Below are positions 17,882 to 26,199 of a stretch of DNA of 64,000 bases, one piece after another (the first letter of the stretch is position 1; every line of letters starts with the position of its first letter). The DNA lies in NCBI GenBank assembly GCA_963667815.1, contig OY764021.1. One strand, given 5' to 3'. Under the pieces are notes generated by a model that saw only the letters and a list, made by a program, of their open reading frames with translations, was not told the DNA's origin and ran no database searches. The translations under genes were made by a program, and so were the position numbers. This DNA comes from Saccharicrinis sp963667815. Lineage in GTDB: Bacteria > Bacteroidota > Bacteroidia > Bacteroidales > Marinilabiliaceae.

Positions 17882-18008
17882 CACTAACGTTTGCTGTTAA
17901 TTTTGTGGCAGTCTGCTGACAGCTACTTTGTCCGCCAAGACAAAGCCTATATGCGGGAACCAAAGTCCCAAATTACAACAGCTCTCCCATTAAATTACAC
18001 AGCGTGTT
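17882..18008 (-). repeat. attC-like site 6, split by recombinase/HUH element copy 1
   Basis: Left core CACTAAC (17882). Arms GCTGTTAATTTTGTGG and the partner CATTAAATTACACAGC. The right core is interrupted: GTT at 18006 is followed by the element, and the native continuation AGCT resumes at 20467. Removing the element restores a 131-bp site ending GTTAGCT. Confidence 0.7.
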
Positions 18009-18103
18009 GAACTAAACCCGCAAAGCGGGAGCTTAGGCTAAAACTAACAAAATTCGTAAGATAATTACATCTTCTACCATTATTAATTTTAAATACAATT
18101 GTA

Positions 18104-18991
18104 ATGAGTAGAGAATCTTACCTACAACAAGCTTGTAAAGCAGTTCCTGAATTTAAACTTATCAGCGAACAATTTTTGCGTAAATACACCATTGCCGGAA
18201 AATCAGCCTCCTGTACCCGTAATTACCTGATGCAAATTTCTAAAATGGTGTTGTATTTTAAGTGTTCACCCCTGGAGCTGTCCATTGATCAGATGGAAGA
18301 ATATTTATTTGAAATCCAAATCAACGAAAAACCCAGTCGCAGCTCTTTCAAACATCTGGTATATGGTTTAAGAGCCATGTTTTCTATGCTTAAAAATGAA
18401 GAACTATTGCTGGCACTCCCTCCTATTAAAAGTAGTAAAGCCTTACCTGTGGTGTTATCGCAACAGGAAGTTAAAACACTACTAAAAACACCTAAACTCT
18501 TAAAACACAGAATTCTATTTGCCATCATTTATGATTGTGGTCTTCGTATTTCGGAAGTACTCAACTTAAAAATTGAAGATCTGGATTTTGACCGCAAACA
18601 AATACACATCAAACAATCTAAGCATAAAAAAGACCGATATGTACCAATGTCTAACCTTACAATTCGGGGTTTATATACTTACTTTCAAACGGTGTGTCCT
18701 CAAACATGGGTATTTAATGGTAAAATCAGAGGTGAGCAATTCAGTACTACTGGTGCCAGACATGCCATGAAAGAGGCGGTTAAAAAGGCCGGTATTAATA
18801 AATCTGTTTGTATTCATACCCTCAGACATAGCTATGCTACGCATCTGTTGGAAATGGGACTCGATATTGTGAGCGTTAAAAACCAATTAGGACATGCTGA
18901 AATTCGAACTACGATGATGTATCTGCATATTGCGCAAACTTCGCCCAATGCTGGTTTTAGTCCCTTGTCGAAAATGTATCCTAATGTTTGA
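18104..18991 (+). CDS. IntI/XerC-like tyrosine recombinase of the IS91-type element, copy 1
   Basis: 295 residues. N-terminal SAM-like core-binding domain (about 15-100), catalytic domain (about 113-290) with Arg148 in CGLRISEV, a beta-hairpin lysine in KHKKDRYVP (173-181), His238-x-x-Arg241 in HTLRHSYATHLL, His264 in LGHAEIRTT, and nucleophile Tyr273 in MMYLH. LPVVLSQQEVKTLL and the tail AGFSPLSKMYP recall integron integrases, but the extra IntI patch before the HxxR box seems absent or short. All catalytic residues are present. It is the first gene of the element, 97 bases from its left end; the transposase start overlaps its stop. Confidence 0.92.
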   Translation: MSRESYLQQACKAVPEFKLISEQFLRKYTIAGKSASCTRNYLMQISKMVLYFKCSPLELSIDQMEEYLFEIQINEKPSRSSFKHLVYGLRAMFSMLKNEELLLALPPIKSSKALPVVLSQQEVKTLLKTPKLLKHRILFAIIYDCGLRISEVLNLKIEDLDFDRKQIHIKQSKHKKDRYVPMSNLTIRGLYTYFQTVCPQTWVFNGKIRGEQFSTTGARHAMKEAVKKAGINKSVCIHTLRHSYATHLLEMGLDIVSVKNQLGHAEIRTTMMYLHIAQTSPNAGFSPLSKMYPNV

Positions 18992-20117
18992 TCCCTCTGA
19001 TATTGCTACTGTAATCAGACGCTTTTTACCGGATCTTTTAAATTTAAGAGGATTCACGGAATATCAACTTAAGGTTTTAAATGCACTGGCTACTTGCCGT
19101 ACGCCTCAACTTGGAGGCTCTGTATTGGCATGTACTTCTTGCGGTTCGGTTCATTATGTGATGCACAGTTGCCGAAACAGGCATTGTCCAAGGTGTCAGG
19201 GTATTGACAAAGAGTTGTGGATTGAAGATCGTAAACAAGATCTGCTCCCGGTAAAATACTACCATGTGGTATTTACCGTTCCACATTTACTGTTAGAGTT
19301 GTTTCGCTTTAACAGAAAAACCATGTATAACCTCTTGTTTGAAAAATCATGGGAGACGATTTGTCACTTTGCCAAAGATCCTAAATTATTAGGGGCTTTA
19401 TCTGGTGCCATTGCTATTTTACATACCTGGGATCAACAGCTGAATTACCATCCGCATATACATTATATTATTCCGGCAGGTGGTATCGACAAAAATGGCC
19501 ACTGGAAAACAACCAAACAAAACGGTGACTTCTTGTTTGATGTTAAACAAATGTCTGATAAGTTTAGTGCCATTTTTGCTAAAAAGCTGCGTAAACTTAA
19601 ACGACAAGGTAAAATCAACAAGTTTGTGCCTCGTGATTTAATTCCGGAACCCTGGGTAGTTTATGCCAAACAAGCCTTTGGATCCCCACATTCGGTAGTG
19701 GAATATTTGGGTAGATATTCGCACAGAGTAGCCATTTCAAATGCGCGTATTTTAAAAGTAACTGATACTCATGTTACTTTTAAATGGTGTAACAGAAAGG
19801 ATAATTATAAACCTGAAACACAAACCATTACTGGCATTGAGTTTTTAAAAAGGTTTGTGGAGCATATTGTCCCACCTCATTTCAGAAGAATAAGGCATCT
19901 TGGCTTTTTGAGCACTCGTAATAAATCCAAATGTTTGGAGTTATTACGCAAAGACTTAAAGGTAACTTTTCATAAACTAAAACTTTCAAGAACTCAGGTA
20001 CTTGAATTAAAGTTTGGAAAACGTTCCTGTCTTAGTTGTAAAGATTGTGGTGGTGAGCTGGCTTTAATACTTTCTTATCCTGGGAAAAGGGCCCCTCCTG
20101 CTTCCTCATGTTTGTAG
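18984..20117 (+). CDS. IS91-family HUH (Y2) transposase, copy 1
   Basis: 377 residues from the ATG at 18984, which overlaps the recombinase stop by 8 bases (ATGTTTGA). An upstream in-frame ATG at 18930 lies inside the recombinase and is less likely. N-terminal zinc finger: Cys50, Cys53, Cys63, Cys68, Cys71 in CTSCG and CRNRHCPRCQ. HUH motif His156-Pro-His158-Ile-His160. Two candidate tyrosines, Tyr241 and Tyr245, in YLGRYSHR. C-terminal Cys pair SCLSCKDCGG. It would nick single strands and move the element by rolling-circle transposition. Intact, so it could supply activity to copy 2. Confidence 0.95.
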   Translation: MFDPSDIATVIRRFLPDLLNLRGFTEYQLKVLNALATCRTPQLGGSVLACTSCGSVHYVMHSCRNRHCPRCQGIDKELWIEDRKQDLLPVKYYHVVFTVPHLLLELFRFNRKTMYNLLFEKSWETICHFAKDPKLLGALSGAIAILHTWDQQLNYHPHIHYIIPAGGIDKNGHWKTTKQNGDFLFDVKQMSDKFSAIFAKKLRKLKRQGKINKFVPRDLIPEPWVVYAKQAFGSPHSVVEYLGRYSHRVAISNARILKVTDTHVTFKWCNRKDNYKPETQTITGIEFLKRFVEHIVPPHFRRIRHLGFLSTRNKSKCLELLRKDLKVTFHKLKLSRTQVLELKFGKRSCLSCKDCGGELALILSYPGKRAPPASSCL

Positions 20118-20405
20118 CAAGTCTCTATTTACCAACAAACTAACGAATATGCCTTTATGCGTAAATGGGAATGCTATATCCTCTTGTTAAAATAGTGGTT
20201 CAAAAACAGTATTACAATTAAATAACAAGTGCAATAAATTACGATCTAGTGAAACAAATTAATAAAATAGTTCATTATTAACTGAAATACCTCATAAATG
20301 ACAATGATAAAACAATATAAAAAGCTTTAAAAATGCCATTTAAAACACTATAAGTAAAAATCACATTATTAAAACCTTACAGATTAGTTGCTGGAATATT
20401 GTTTA

Positions 20406-20470
20406 GTTCAACAAACCCTCCAATCTGTAGGGTATGCAAGCAACCCTACATTAGAGGCTAAGTGTTAGCT
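20406..20470 (+). repeat. 65-bp attC-like hairpin at the right end of element copy 1
   Basis: GTTCAAC (20406, a perfect RYYYAAC) and GTTAGCT (20464) bracket arms CCTCCAATCTGTAGGG and CCCTACATTAGAGG around TATGCAAGCAA. Size and symmetry are those of a short integron attC; it also fits the hairpin terminus expected of an IS91 element. Between the transposase stop (20117) and this site lie 290 bases of AT-rich DNA with no supported gene. Confidence 0.7.
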
Positions 20471-20494
20471 CTCGTGATTTCTTGTCTACTCTAT

Positions 20495-21031
20495 TTATAT
20501 ACCACTTTTCAAAAATCTTAACTTGTTCTCGGCATCATATTTTTCGGTAAATAAAAATTCTGCAACCTTTTCTTTTTGATTATAAAATTCAATCTTTTTA
20601 TAATACTTATCTATTAAATCAATAGGATTCCTTTTTTGTTTTTTCCAGGCTTGGCAGAATTCTAAATACTTTTGTCTATTTTTAAATTCTTCTGTACATT
20701 TTTTTATCTTATCATCTTCTGGCGGTAAAAAAGGTGAAATACTCATTTTCAATCCTGATTTCAATACTATAAAAGTACTATCAAATACACTTATATTGTC
20801 CTTATAGAATTCATATATTGAATTTATAGAATCATTCATTTTTGTATTAATCATTGGATCTGTTAATACATCAAGTACTCTCTTTGTAGTTCGAAACTTA
20901 CTTTCCATTTCAACCTCCAATTTATACGATGGATGAAATCGATTTTTTCTACAATATTTATCTTCTTGCGAATATGTTAAAATTGAAATAATACAAAATA
21001 TGTACGTAATAAATATTCTTTTCTTATTCAT
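20495..21031 (-). CDS. Cassette 6: secreted protein of unknown function
   Basis: 178 residues. Signal peptide (1-21, ending TYSQ), then a mainly helical, Lys-rich mature protein with repeated aromatic/charged heptads (for example INSIYEFYKDNISVFDSTF and IDLIDKYYKKIEFYNQKEK). No family recognised. The stop is 25 bases from the element/attC boundary and the start 33 bases from attC-5. The cassette begins GTTAGGCTCTC on the minus strand and ends, as complement, GTTAGCTCTC, the same bases with one indel. Confidence 0.65.
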   Translation of the reverse strand: MNKKRIFITYIFCIISILTYSQEDKYCRKNRFHPSYKLEVEMESKFRTTKRVLDVLTDPMINTKMNDSINSIYEFYKDNISVFDSTFIVLKSGLKMSISPFLPPEDDKIKKCTEEFKNRQKYLEFCQAWKKQKRNPIDLIDKYYKKIEFYNQKEKVAEFLFTEKYDAENKLRFLKSGI

Positions 21032-21064
21032 AAAATTCTATTTCGCTTCGTCTTTTTCATGAGA

Positions 21065-21196
21065 GCCTAACGTATCGCCAATAAGAGTAGGCTGGGTTTT
21101 CGAAGCCACTCGCTATCAAACCGGTAATATATTTGTTACTTGTAAGCACTTTCAACTTTGTACTTCTGCCCAGCTTACTTTTATTGGCTGTTGGGC
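21065..21196 (-). repeat. attC-like site 5 (132 bp) with textbook integron cores
   Basis: On the minus strand it begins GCCCAAC, an exact RYYYAAC, and ends GTTAGGC, an exact GTTRRRY. Arms pair almost perfectly: GCCAATAAGAGTAGGCTGGG against CCCAGCTTACTTTTATTGGC. The loop region is about 75 bases. This is the clearest attC of the array. Confidence 0.85.
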
Positions 21197-21209
21197 GGTC
21201 GTTTTTTTA

Positions 21210-21488
21210 TTAAAATGGCAAATCTTCTATTTCATTATTTGATAAATCAGGTTTTAGTTCTCTTGATTCTTCGCAAATATCATAAGAATCTTGTTCACTA
21301 CTCATTAACCAATATTCTCCATTTATAAAGTGGTCAAGGTCAGTCGCATTTTTGTCATAAAACTCTTCTGCAGGAATACCATCTATTACATAAACTTTTG
21401 GGAATTTCATTTTGCCTCCTACAAAATAGGATTCCTTTATATATTCACGTCCTCTTTTATCTTTGTGAATTTTCTTTTTTTTCTTCAA
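21210..21488 (-). CDS. Cassette 5: small acidic protein of unknown function
   Basis: 92 residues. Basic N-terminus (KKKKKIHKDKRGREYIKESY), then an acidic body with NATDLDHFINGEYWLMSSEQDSYD and tail SNNEIEDLPF. No signal peptide or membrane segment. No family recognised. It is the second gene of a two-gene cassette, 63 bases after the preceding gene, and its stop is 14 bases from attC-5. The pair could be an immunity or toxin-antitoxin-like couple, but nothing in the sequence proves this. Confidence 0.6.
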   Translation of the reverse strand: MKKKKKIHKDKRGREYIKESYFVGGKMKFPKVYVIDGIPAEEFYDKNATDLDHFINGEYWLMSSEQDSYDICEESRELKPDLSNNEIEDLPF

Positions 21489-21551
21489 TTTCTTTATTTC
21501 CTTTTTATTGGAACATTTTATTAAACTTATAGAGACACCAATAACCAGATT

Positions 21552-21884
21552 TTATAAATTCACAACCATTAAAGTTGGATCAAAATCATAAGGTTCTACA
21601 GTAAATTTGATTCTATTAGTTTCTGCAATTTGCTTAAACTTATTATAGGCTGCATATTCCATTGCATATTCACCACTAGAACATCCATAGTCATTCAAAA
21701 TATCTTTTAAACGAACTTCATCAATACGATAATCAGATTTTCCATATCCGCAATCTTGCATAAAATGATTAGCTGCATCTTCACTCTTGGAAATATAGCA
21801 TGCATTTTCGTTATACTCATAGCATTCTTCAAATAAAATAAATCCACTAAATCCGATAATAACATTTAAATACTTTTCTTCCAT
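21552..21884 (-). CDS. Cassette 5: small protein of unknown function
   Basis: 110 residues from the ATG at 21884: MEEKYLNVIIGFSGFILFEE, then a body rich in Tyr/Cys/Glu (ECYEYNENACYISKSEDAA, CSSGEYAMEYAAYNKF). The frame is open to an ATG at 21980, which would prepend 32 hydrophobic and Cys-rich residues not typical of a signal peptide; I prefer the shorter form. No family recognised. First gene of the two-gene cassette; about 250 bases of AT-rich leader separate it from attC-4. Confidence 0.55.
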   Translation of the reverse strand: MEEKYLNVIIGFSGFILFEECYEYNENACYISKSEDAANHFMQDCGYGKSDYRIDEVRLKDILNDYGCSSGEYAMEYAAYNKFKQIAETNRIKFTVEPYDFDPTLMVVNL

Positions 21885-22127
21885 ATATTCACAACAAATT
21901 ATAAAGCAATCATTAAAAAACTGAAAATTACATAAAATTTTAACAATAGAATCGAAGAACAAAATTTTTGGGTCAAGCAAACATTGACCTTAAAGCATTA
22001 AAAAATCATTTTACATTTAACACTTCATGTATAATTGTCACCTTTATTAATCTTTTATTCTAAAACTATCTTTTCTTTCAATCTAATGAATTAAGTATTG
22101 CCAGTCTTATGCACGATTATCTAATGC

Positions 22128-22254
22128 CGCCAACGCATGGCAATATGTGGAGACCGGGATTTCGAAGCTCCAACTTGTCAAACCGTTACAATTTTTATTA
22201 AATGTACAAAAGATTAAATTACCCACATCCCCCGGCTTACGTATATTGCGTGTT
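22128..22254 (-). repeat. attC-like site 4, split by recombinase/HUH element copy 2
   Basis: Left core CGCCAAC (22128). Arms include CAATATGTGGAGACCGGG and CCCGGCTTACGTATATTG. The right GTT at 22252 is followed by the element; the native continuation GTAC resumes at 24713, giving a 131-bp site ending GTTGTAC once the element is removed. Its middle is alignable with attC-7. Confidence 0.7.
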
Positions 22255-22349
22255 GAACTAAACCCGCAAAGCGGGAGCTTAGGCTAAAACTAACAAAATT
22301 CGTAAGATAATTACATCTTCTACCATTATTAATTTTAAATACAATTGTA

Positions 22350-23237
22350 ATGAGTAGAGAATCTTACCTACAACAAGCTTGTAAAGCAGTTCCTGAATTT
22401 AAACTTATCAGCGAACAATTTTTGCGTAAATACACCATTGCCGGAAAATCAGCCTCCTGTACCCGTAATTACCTGATGCAAATTTCTAAAATGGTGTTGT
22501 ATTTTAAGTGTTCGCCCCTGGAGCTGTCCATTGATCAGATGGAAGAATATTTATTTGAAATCCAAATCAACGAAAAACCCAGTCGCAGCTCTTTCAAACA
22601 TCTGGTATATGGTTTAAGAGCCATGTTTTCTATGTTTAAAAATGAAGAACTATTGCTGGCACTCCCTCCTATTAAAAGTAGTAAAGCCTTACCTGTGGTG
22701 TTATCGCAACAGGAAGTTAAAACACTACTAAAAACACCTAAACTCTTAAAGCACAGAATTCTATTTGCCATCATTTATGATTGTGGTCTTCGTATTTCGG
22801 AAGTACTCAACTTAAAAATTGAAGATCTGGATTTTGACCGCAAACAAATACACATCAAACAATCTAAGCATAAAAAAGACCGATATGTACCAATGTCTAA
22901 CCTTACAATTCGGGGTTTATATACTTACTTTCAAACGGTGTGTCCTCAAACATGGGTATTTAATGGTAAAATCAGAGGTGAGCAATTCAGTACTACTGGT
23001 GCCAGACATGCCATGAAAGAGGCGGTTAAAAAGGCCGGTATTAATAAATCTGTTTGTATTCATACCCTCAGACATAGCTATGCGACACATCTGCTGGAAA
23101 TGGGACTCGATATTGTGAGCGTTAAAAACCAATTAGGACATGCTGAAATTCGAACTACGATGATGTATCTGCATATTGCGCAAACTTCTCCCAATGCTGG
23201 TTTTAGTCCCTTGTCGAAAATGTATCCTAATGTTTGA
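22350..23237 (+). CDS. IntI/XerC-like tyrosine recombinase, copy 2
   Basis: 295 residues, identical to copy 1 except Leu96 to Phe. All catalytic positions (Arg148, His238, Arg241, His264, Tyr273) are kept, so it should be active. It may act with the intact transposase of copy 1. The other features, start choice and overlap with the transposase reading frame (ATG at 23230 inside the stop region) are as in copy 1. Confidence 0.92.
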   Translation: MSRESYLQQACKAVPEFKLISEQFLRKYTIAGKSASCTRNYLMQISKMVLYFKCSPLELSIDQMEEYLFEIQINEKPSRSSFKHLVYGLRAMFSMFKNEELLLALPPIKSSKALPVVLSQQEVKTLLKTPKLLKHRILFAIIYDCGLRISEVLNLKIEDLDFDRKQIHIKQSKHKKDRYVPMSNLTIRGLYTYFQTVCPQTWVFNGKIRGEQFSTTGARHAMKEAVKKAGINKSVCIHTLRHSYATHLLEMGLDIVSVKNQLGHAEIRTTMMYLHIAQTSPNAGFSPLSKMYPNV

Positions 23238-24363
23238 TCCCTCTGATATTGCTACTGTAATCAGACGCTTTTTACCGGATCTTTTAAATTTAAGAGGATT
23301 CACGGAATATCAACTTAAGGTTTTAAATGCACTGGCTACTTGCCGTACGCCTCAACTTGGAGGCTCTGTATTGGCATGTACTTCTTGCGGTTCGGTTCAT
23401 TATGTGATGCACAGTTGCCGAAACAGGCATTGTCCAAGGTGTCAGGGTATTGACTAAGAGTTGTGGATTGAAGATCGTAAACAAGATTTGCTCCCGGTAA
23501 AATACTACCATGTGGTATTTACCGTTCCACATTTACTGTTAGAGTTGTTTCGCTTTAACAGAAAAACCATGTATAACCTCTTGTTTGAAAAATCATGGGA
23601 GACGATTTGTCACTTTGCCAAAGATCCTAAATTATTAGGGGCTTTACCTGGTGCCATTGCTATTTTACATACCTGGGATCAACAGCTGAATTACCATCCG
23701 CATATACATTATATTATTCCGGCAGGTGGTATCGACAAAAATGGCCACTGGAAAACAACCAAACAAAACGGTGACTTCTTGTTTGATGTAAAACAAATGT
23801 CTGATAAGTTTAGTGCCATTTTTGCTAAAAAGCTGCGTAAACTTAAACGACAAGGTAAAATCAACAAGTTTGTGCCTCGTGATTTAATTCCGGAACCCTG
23901 GGTAGTTTATGCCAAACAAGCCTTTGGATCCCCACATTCGGTAGTGGAATATTTGGGTAGATATTCGCACAGAGTAGCCATTTCAAATGCGCGTATTTTA
24001 AAAGTAACTGATACTCATGTTACTTTTAAATGGTGTAACAGAAAGGATAATTATAAACCTGAAACACAAACCATTACTGGCATTGAGTTTTTAAAAAGGT
24101 TTGTGGAGCATATTGTCCCACCTCATTTCAGAAGAATAAGGCATCTTGGCTTTTTGAGCACTCGTAATAAATCCAAATGTTTGGAGTTATTACGCAAAGA
24201 CTTAAAGGTAACTTTTCATAAACTAAAACTTTCAAGAGCTCAGGTACTTGAATTAAAGTTTGGAAAACGTTCCTGTCTTAGTTGTAAAGATTGTGGTGGT
24301 GAGCTGGCTTTAATACTTTCTTATCCTGGGAAAAGGGCCCCTCCTGCTTCCTCATGTTTGTAG
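23230..24363 (+). pseudogene. IS91-family HUH transposase, copy 2, nonsense mutation at codon 76
   Basis: Colinear with copy 1 over the full 377 codons, but codon 76 (AAA, Lys in copy 1 at 19209) is TAA at 23455-23457, just after the zinc finger. The remaining frame stays open and keeps the HUH histidines and both tyrosines. Two other amino-acid differences are seen (Ser/Pro at about 140 and Thr/Ala near the C-terminus). A single recent mutation; a downstream TTG at 23461 is an unlikely restart. Confidence 0.9.
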
Positions 24364-24651
24364 CAAGTCTCTATTTACCAACAAACTAACGAATATGCCT
24401 TTATGCGTAAATGGGAATGCTATATCCTCTTGTTAAAATAGTGGTTCAAAAACAGTATTACAATTAAATAACAAGTGCAATAAATTACGATCTAGTGAAA
24501 CAAATTAATAAAATAGTTCATTATTAACTGAAATACCTCATAAATGACAATGATAAAACAATATAAAAAGCTTTAAAAATGCCATTTAAAACACTATAAG
24601 TAAAAATCACATTATTAAAACCTTACAGATTAGTTGCTGGAATATTGTTTA

Positions 24652-24716
24652 GTTCAACAAACCCTCCAATCTGTAGGGTATGCAAGCAACCCTACATTAG
24701 AGGCTAAGTGTTGTAC
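24652..24716 (+). repeat. 65-bp attC-like hairpin at the right end of element copy 2
   Basis: Same hairpin as at 20406-20470: GTTCAAC at 24652 and GTTGTAC at 24710. Only the last four bases differ from copy 1, because they belong to the neighbouring cassette. Confidence 0.7.
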
Positions 24717-24951
24717 GCTGGCATTCATTCATTTAGTATTAGTTTTCAATCTTTCACCATCCATTTTTATCAATCCGCACTGATGTTGCCACGGGGTACG
24801 AATTTATTTTGTTTTTGTGCGTTGGCAAACCCTAAAACCGCCCTCAAAGGCGGTTACTCGGGTCGGCTTTGTAAGCTCTTTGGCAAGTTTTGGTCTGAGC
24901 ATGGCAGGTGCGACTTGCCAATGTGCTTACAAATTGGGCGGGTATTGTGGT
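24717..24951. other. Tail of the peroxide-stress cassette, no gene
   Basis: 235 bases downstream of the peroxiredoxin gene hold two hairpins: AACCGCC-CTCAAA-GGCGGTT (about 24836-24855), a possible weak terminator for the minus-strand gene, and the large structured element annotated at 24868. No coding sequence is supported. Confidence 0.5.
24868..24933 (+). ncRNA. Structured hairpin element, copy 1 (covaries with the one at 28540)
   Basis: Outer stem TTTGTAAGC/GCTTACAAA, an internal loop TCT/TGT, inner stem TTGGCAAGT/ACTTGCCAA and a 24-base apical loop starting TTTGGTC and ending GCG. The copy at 28540 has the same internal loop, the same loop length and the same loop ends, but different stem bases that still pair. 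Whether it acts as RNA or DNA is unknown. Confidence 0.45.
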
Positions 24952-25662
24952 TTACTTCTTTAAAACCTTTTTCAATACCTCGTCTTTATCAAGTTTTTTA
25001 GTACAGAAAAACCAATCTTTACAATCAATTTCGCTATCTTCCATTCTGTCTTTTGCAGTACCACATGAACCAGCAGGACCAATAATTACATCATCACCTG
25101 GTCTCCAATCAGCAGGGGTTGCTACTCCAAATTCATCAGCAGTTTGCATTGCAATTAATGCACGGTAAAGCTCGTCAAAGTTTCTACCTAAACTAAGTGG
25201 ATAATAAATAATGGCACGAATAATTCCTTTTGGGTCAACAAAGAAAACGGCTCTAACGGCTTTCGTAGAATCTTCATTAGGCTGAATCATACCGTACTTT
25301 TTGGCAACATCCATTTTAATGTCTTCAATCAATGGGAAAGTTACCTCAATATCCTTCATCCCTTTGTACTCAATTTTTTCTTTAATGGTGCGTAACCATG
25401 CAATATGGCTATATAATCCATCAATTGAAAGTCCGATTAATTCACAGTTTGCTTCATTAAATTTTTTCTCTAAGTGAGCAAAAGTCATAAATTCAGATGT
25501 ACAAACAGGAGTAAAATCTGCAGGGTGACTAAACAGAATTGACCACTTTCCTTTGTAATCAGATGGGTAATTAATGTCTCCTTGTGTTGTTACTGCTTTA
25601 AATTCTGGTGCAGGGTCGCCAATTCGTGGCATACTTACTACTTCTTGTTCTAAATTTTCCAT
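24952..25662 (-). CDS. Peroxiredoxin, Prx6/AhpC-TSA type
   Basis: 236 residues, the long Prx6-type length. Peroxidatic Cys54 in HPADFTPVCTSEF with Thr51; conserved Arg in the AVRAVFFVDP region. The C-terminal arm carries extra cysteines in GSCGTAKDRMEDSEIDCKDW and WFFCTKK, as in archaeal-type peroxiredoxins where an arm Cys resolves. Reduces hydrogen peroxide and organic peroxides in the cytoplasm. It starts 18 bases after the Fur-family regulator, so the two form an operon, and it belongs to the same cassette as katG. Confidence 0.93.
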   Translation of the reverse strand: MENLEQEVVSMPRIGDPAPEFKAVTTQGDINYPSDYKGKWSILFSHPADFTPVCTSEFMTFAHLEKKFNEANCELIGLSIDGLYSHIAWLRTIKEKIEYKGMKDIEVTFPLIEDIKMDVAKKYGMIQPNEDSTKAVRAVFFVDPKGIIRAIIYYPLSLGRNFDELYRALIAMQTADEFGVATPADWRPGDDVIIGPAGSCGTAKDRMEDSEIDCKDWFFCTKKLDKDEVLKKVLKK

Positions 25663-25680
25663 TTTATTAATTTTAAGAAT

Positions 25681-26106
25681 TTAACATTTATCAAAAGTTC
25701 CGTTTATTTGGACAATAATATTTTTAAGATGAAATCCTTTAATATCCTTTTTCTTGAAATATTCATTAAGAATCTCATCTAACTCTTCATCAACATAATC
25801 TTCTATAATATCGCATTCGATACAATATAAATGATGATGTTTTTCCATTATCCCATCGTACCGCATTACATCCCTGTCGGTAGTTACCCGTTTTACAAGG
25901 TTGTTTTCAATCAATGTATCAAGAACTTTGTAAACTGTTCCTGATGCAATATTTGGATTGCTTTTACGAATATGTTCGATAATATTATCAGCTGTTGGGT
26001 GTCCACCCACCTTGTAGATTGCATCAAGTATGGCTAATCTTTGTGGAGTAACTTTTAATCCCTTATCTGATAATTTTTTTCTGATTTCTTCTATTGATAG
26101 CTTCAT
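25681..26106 (-). CDS. perR: Fur-family peroxide regulator (PerR-like)
   Basis: 141 residues. Winged-helix DNA-binding domain (about 1-80, with VTPQRLAILDAIYK and NIASGTVYKVLDTL) and a metal-binding dimerisation domain with EKHHHLYCIECD (Cys95-x-x-Cys98). The second CxxC pair of PerR/Fur is reduced: the protein ends TFDKC. Context decides PerR over Fur: it sits between katG and peroxiredoxin. A dyad TTTAG-N11-CTAAA (26122-26142) just upstream is a candidate autoregulatory site. The odd C-terminus could weaken structural zinc binding. Confidence 0.82.
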   Translation of the reverse strand: MKLSIEEIRKKLSDKGLKVTPQRLAILDAIYKVGGHPTADNIIEHIRKSNPNIASGTVYKVLDTLIENNLVKRVTTDRDVMRYDGIMEKHHHLYCIECDIIEDYVDEELDEILNEYFKKKDIKGFHLKNIIVQINGTFDKC

Positions 26107-26151
26107 TTGACCATTTTTTTGATTTAGTAAAATTCATTCTAAAGTGGATGG

Positions 26152-26186
26152 AAAAAAGGGAATCAGGAGAAAAATATCCTGATCCC
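26152..26186 (-). terminator. Terminator of katG
   Basis: Inverted arms GGGATCAGGA (complement of 26177-26186) and TCCTGATTCCC (complement of 26158-26168), followed on the minus strand by TTTTTT. It separates katG from the perR-prx operon. Confidence 0.75.
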
Positions 26187-26199
26187 AGTTATCATTTTA

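Larger units (their letters stand above)
18007..20464 (+). mobile_element. IS91-type element with IntI/Xer-like recombinase, copy 1 (intact)
   Basis: 2,458 bp from TTGAAC to AAGTG, inserted between G and TT of the attC-6 core. Left terminal hairpin CCCGC-AAA-GCGGG (about 18017-18029). The right end is a 65-bp attC-like hairpin. The start GTTGAACTAAAC is the exact reverse complement of GTTTAGTTCAAC near the right end (12 bases). It carries a tyrosine recombinase and a Y2 HUH transposase overlapping by 8 bases. No target duplication is visible beyond GTGTT. Near-identical to copy 2. Confidence 0.85.
22253..24710 (+). mobile_element. IS91-type element with IntI/Xer-like recombinase, copy 2 (transposase broken)
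   Basis: Same length (2,458 bp), ends, hairpins and gene order as copy 1 with only scattered base changes, and inserted at the same G/TT point, here in attC-4. The recombinase gene is intact; the transposase has a nonsense codon. The near-identity of the copies points to a recent duplication or conversion. Confidence 0.85.

Noticed and set aside
18007..20464. Reading the element as an ordinary integron integrase plus attI
   Set aside because: The recombinase is co-directional with and overlaps an IS91 transposase, the unit is duplicated, and it has element ends; it is cargo or invader, not the array platform.
23461..24363. Separate 300-aa ORF in element copy 2
   Set aside because: It is the remainder of the transposase after the nonsense codon at 23455; the putative TTG start has no support.
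24708..25168. Plus-strand ORFs across the peroxiredoxin 3' end
   Set aside because: Shadows of the peroxiredoxin gene and the structured tail region.
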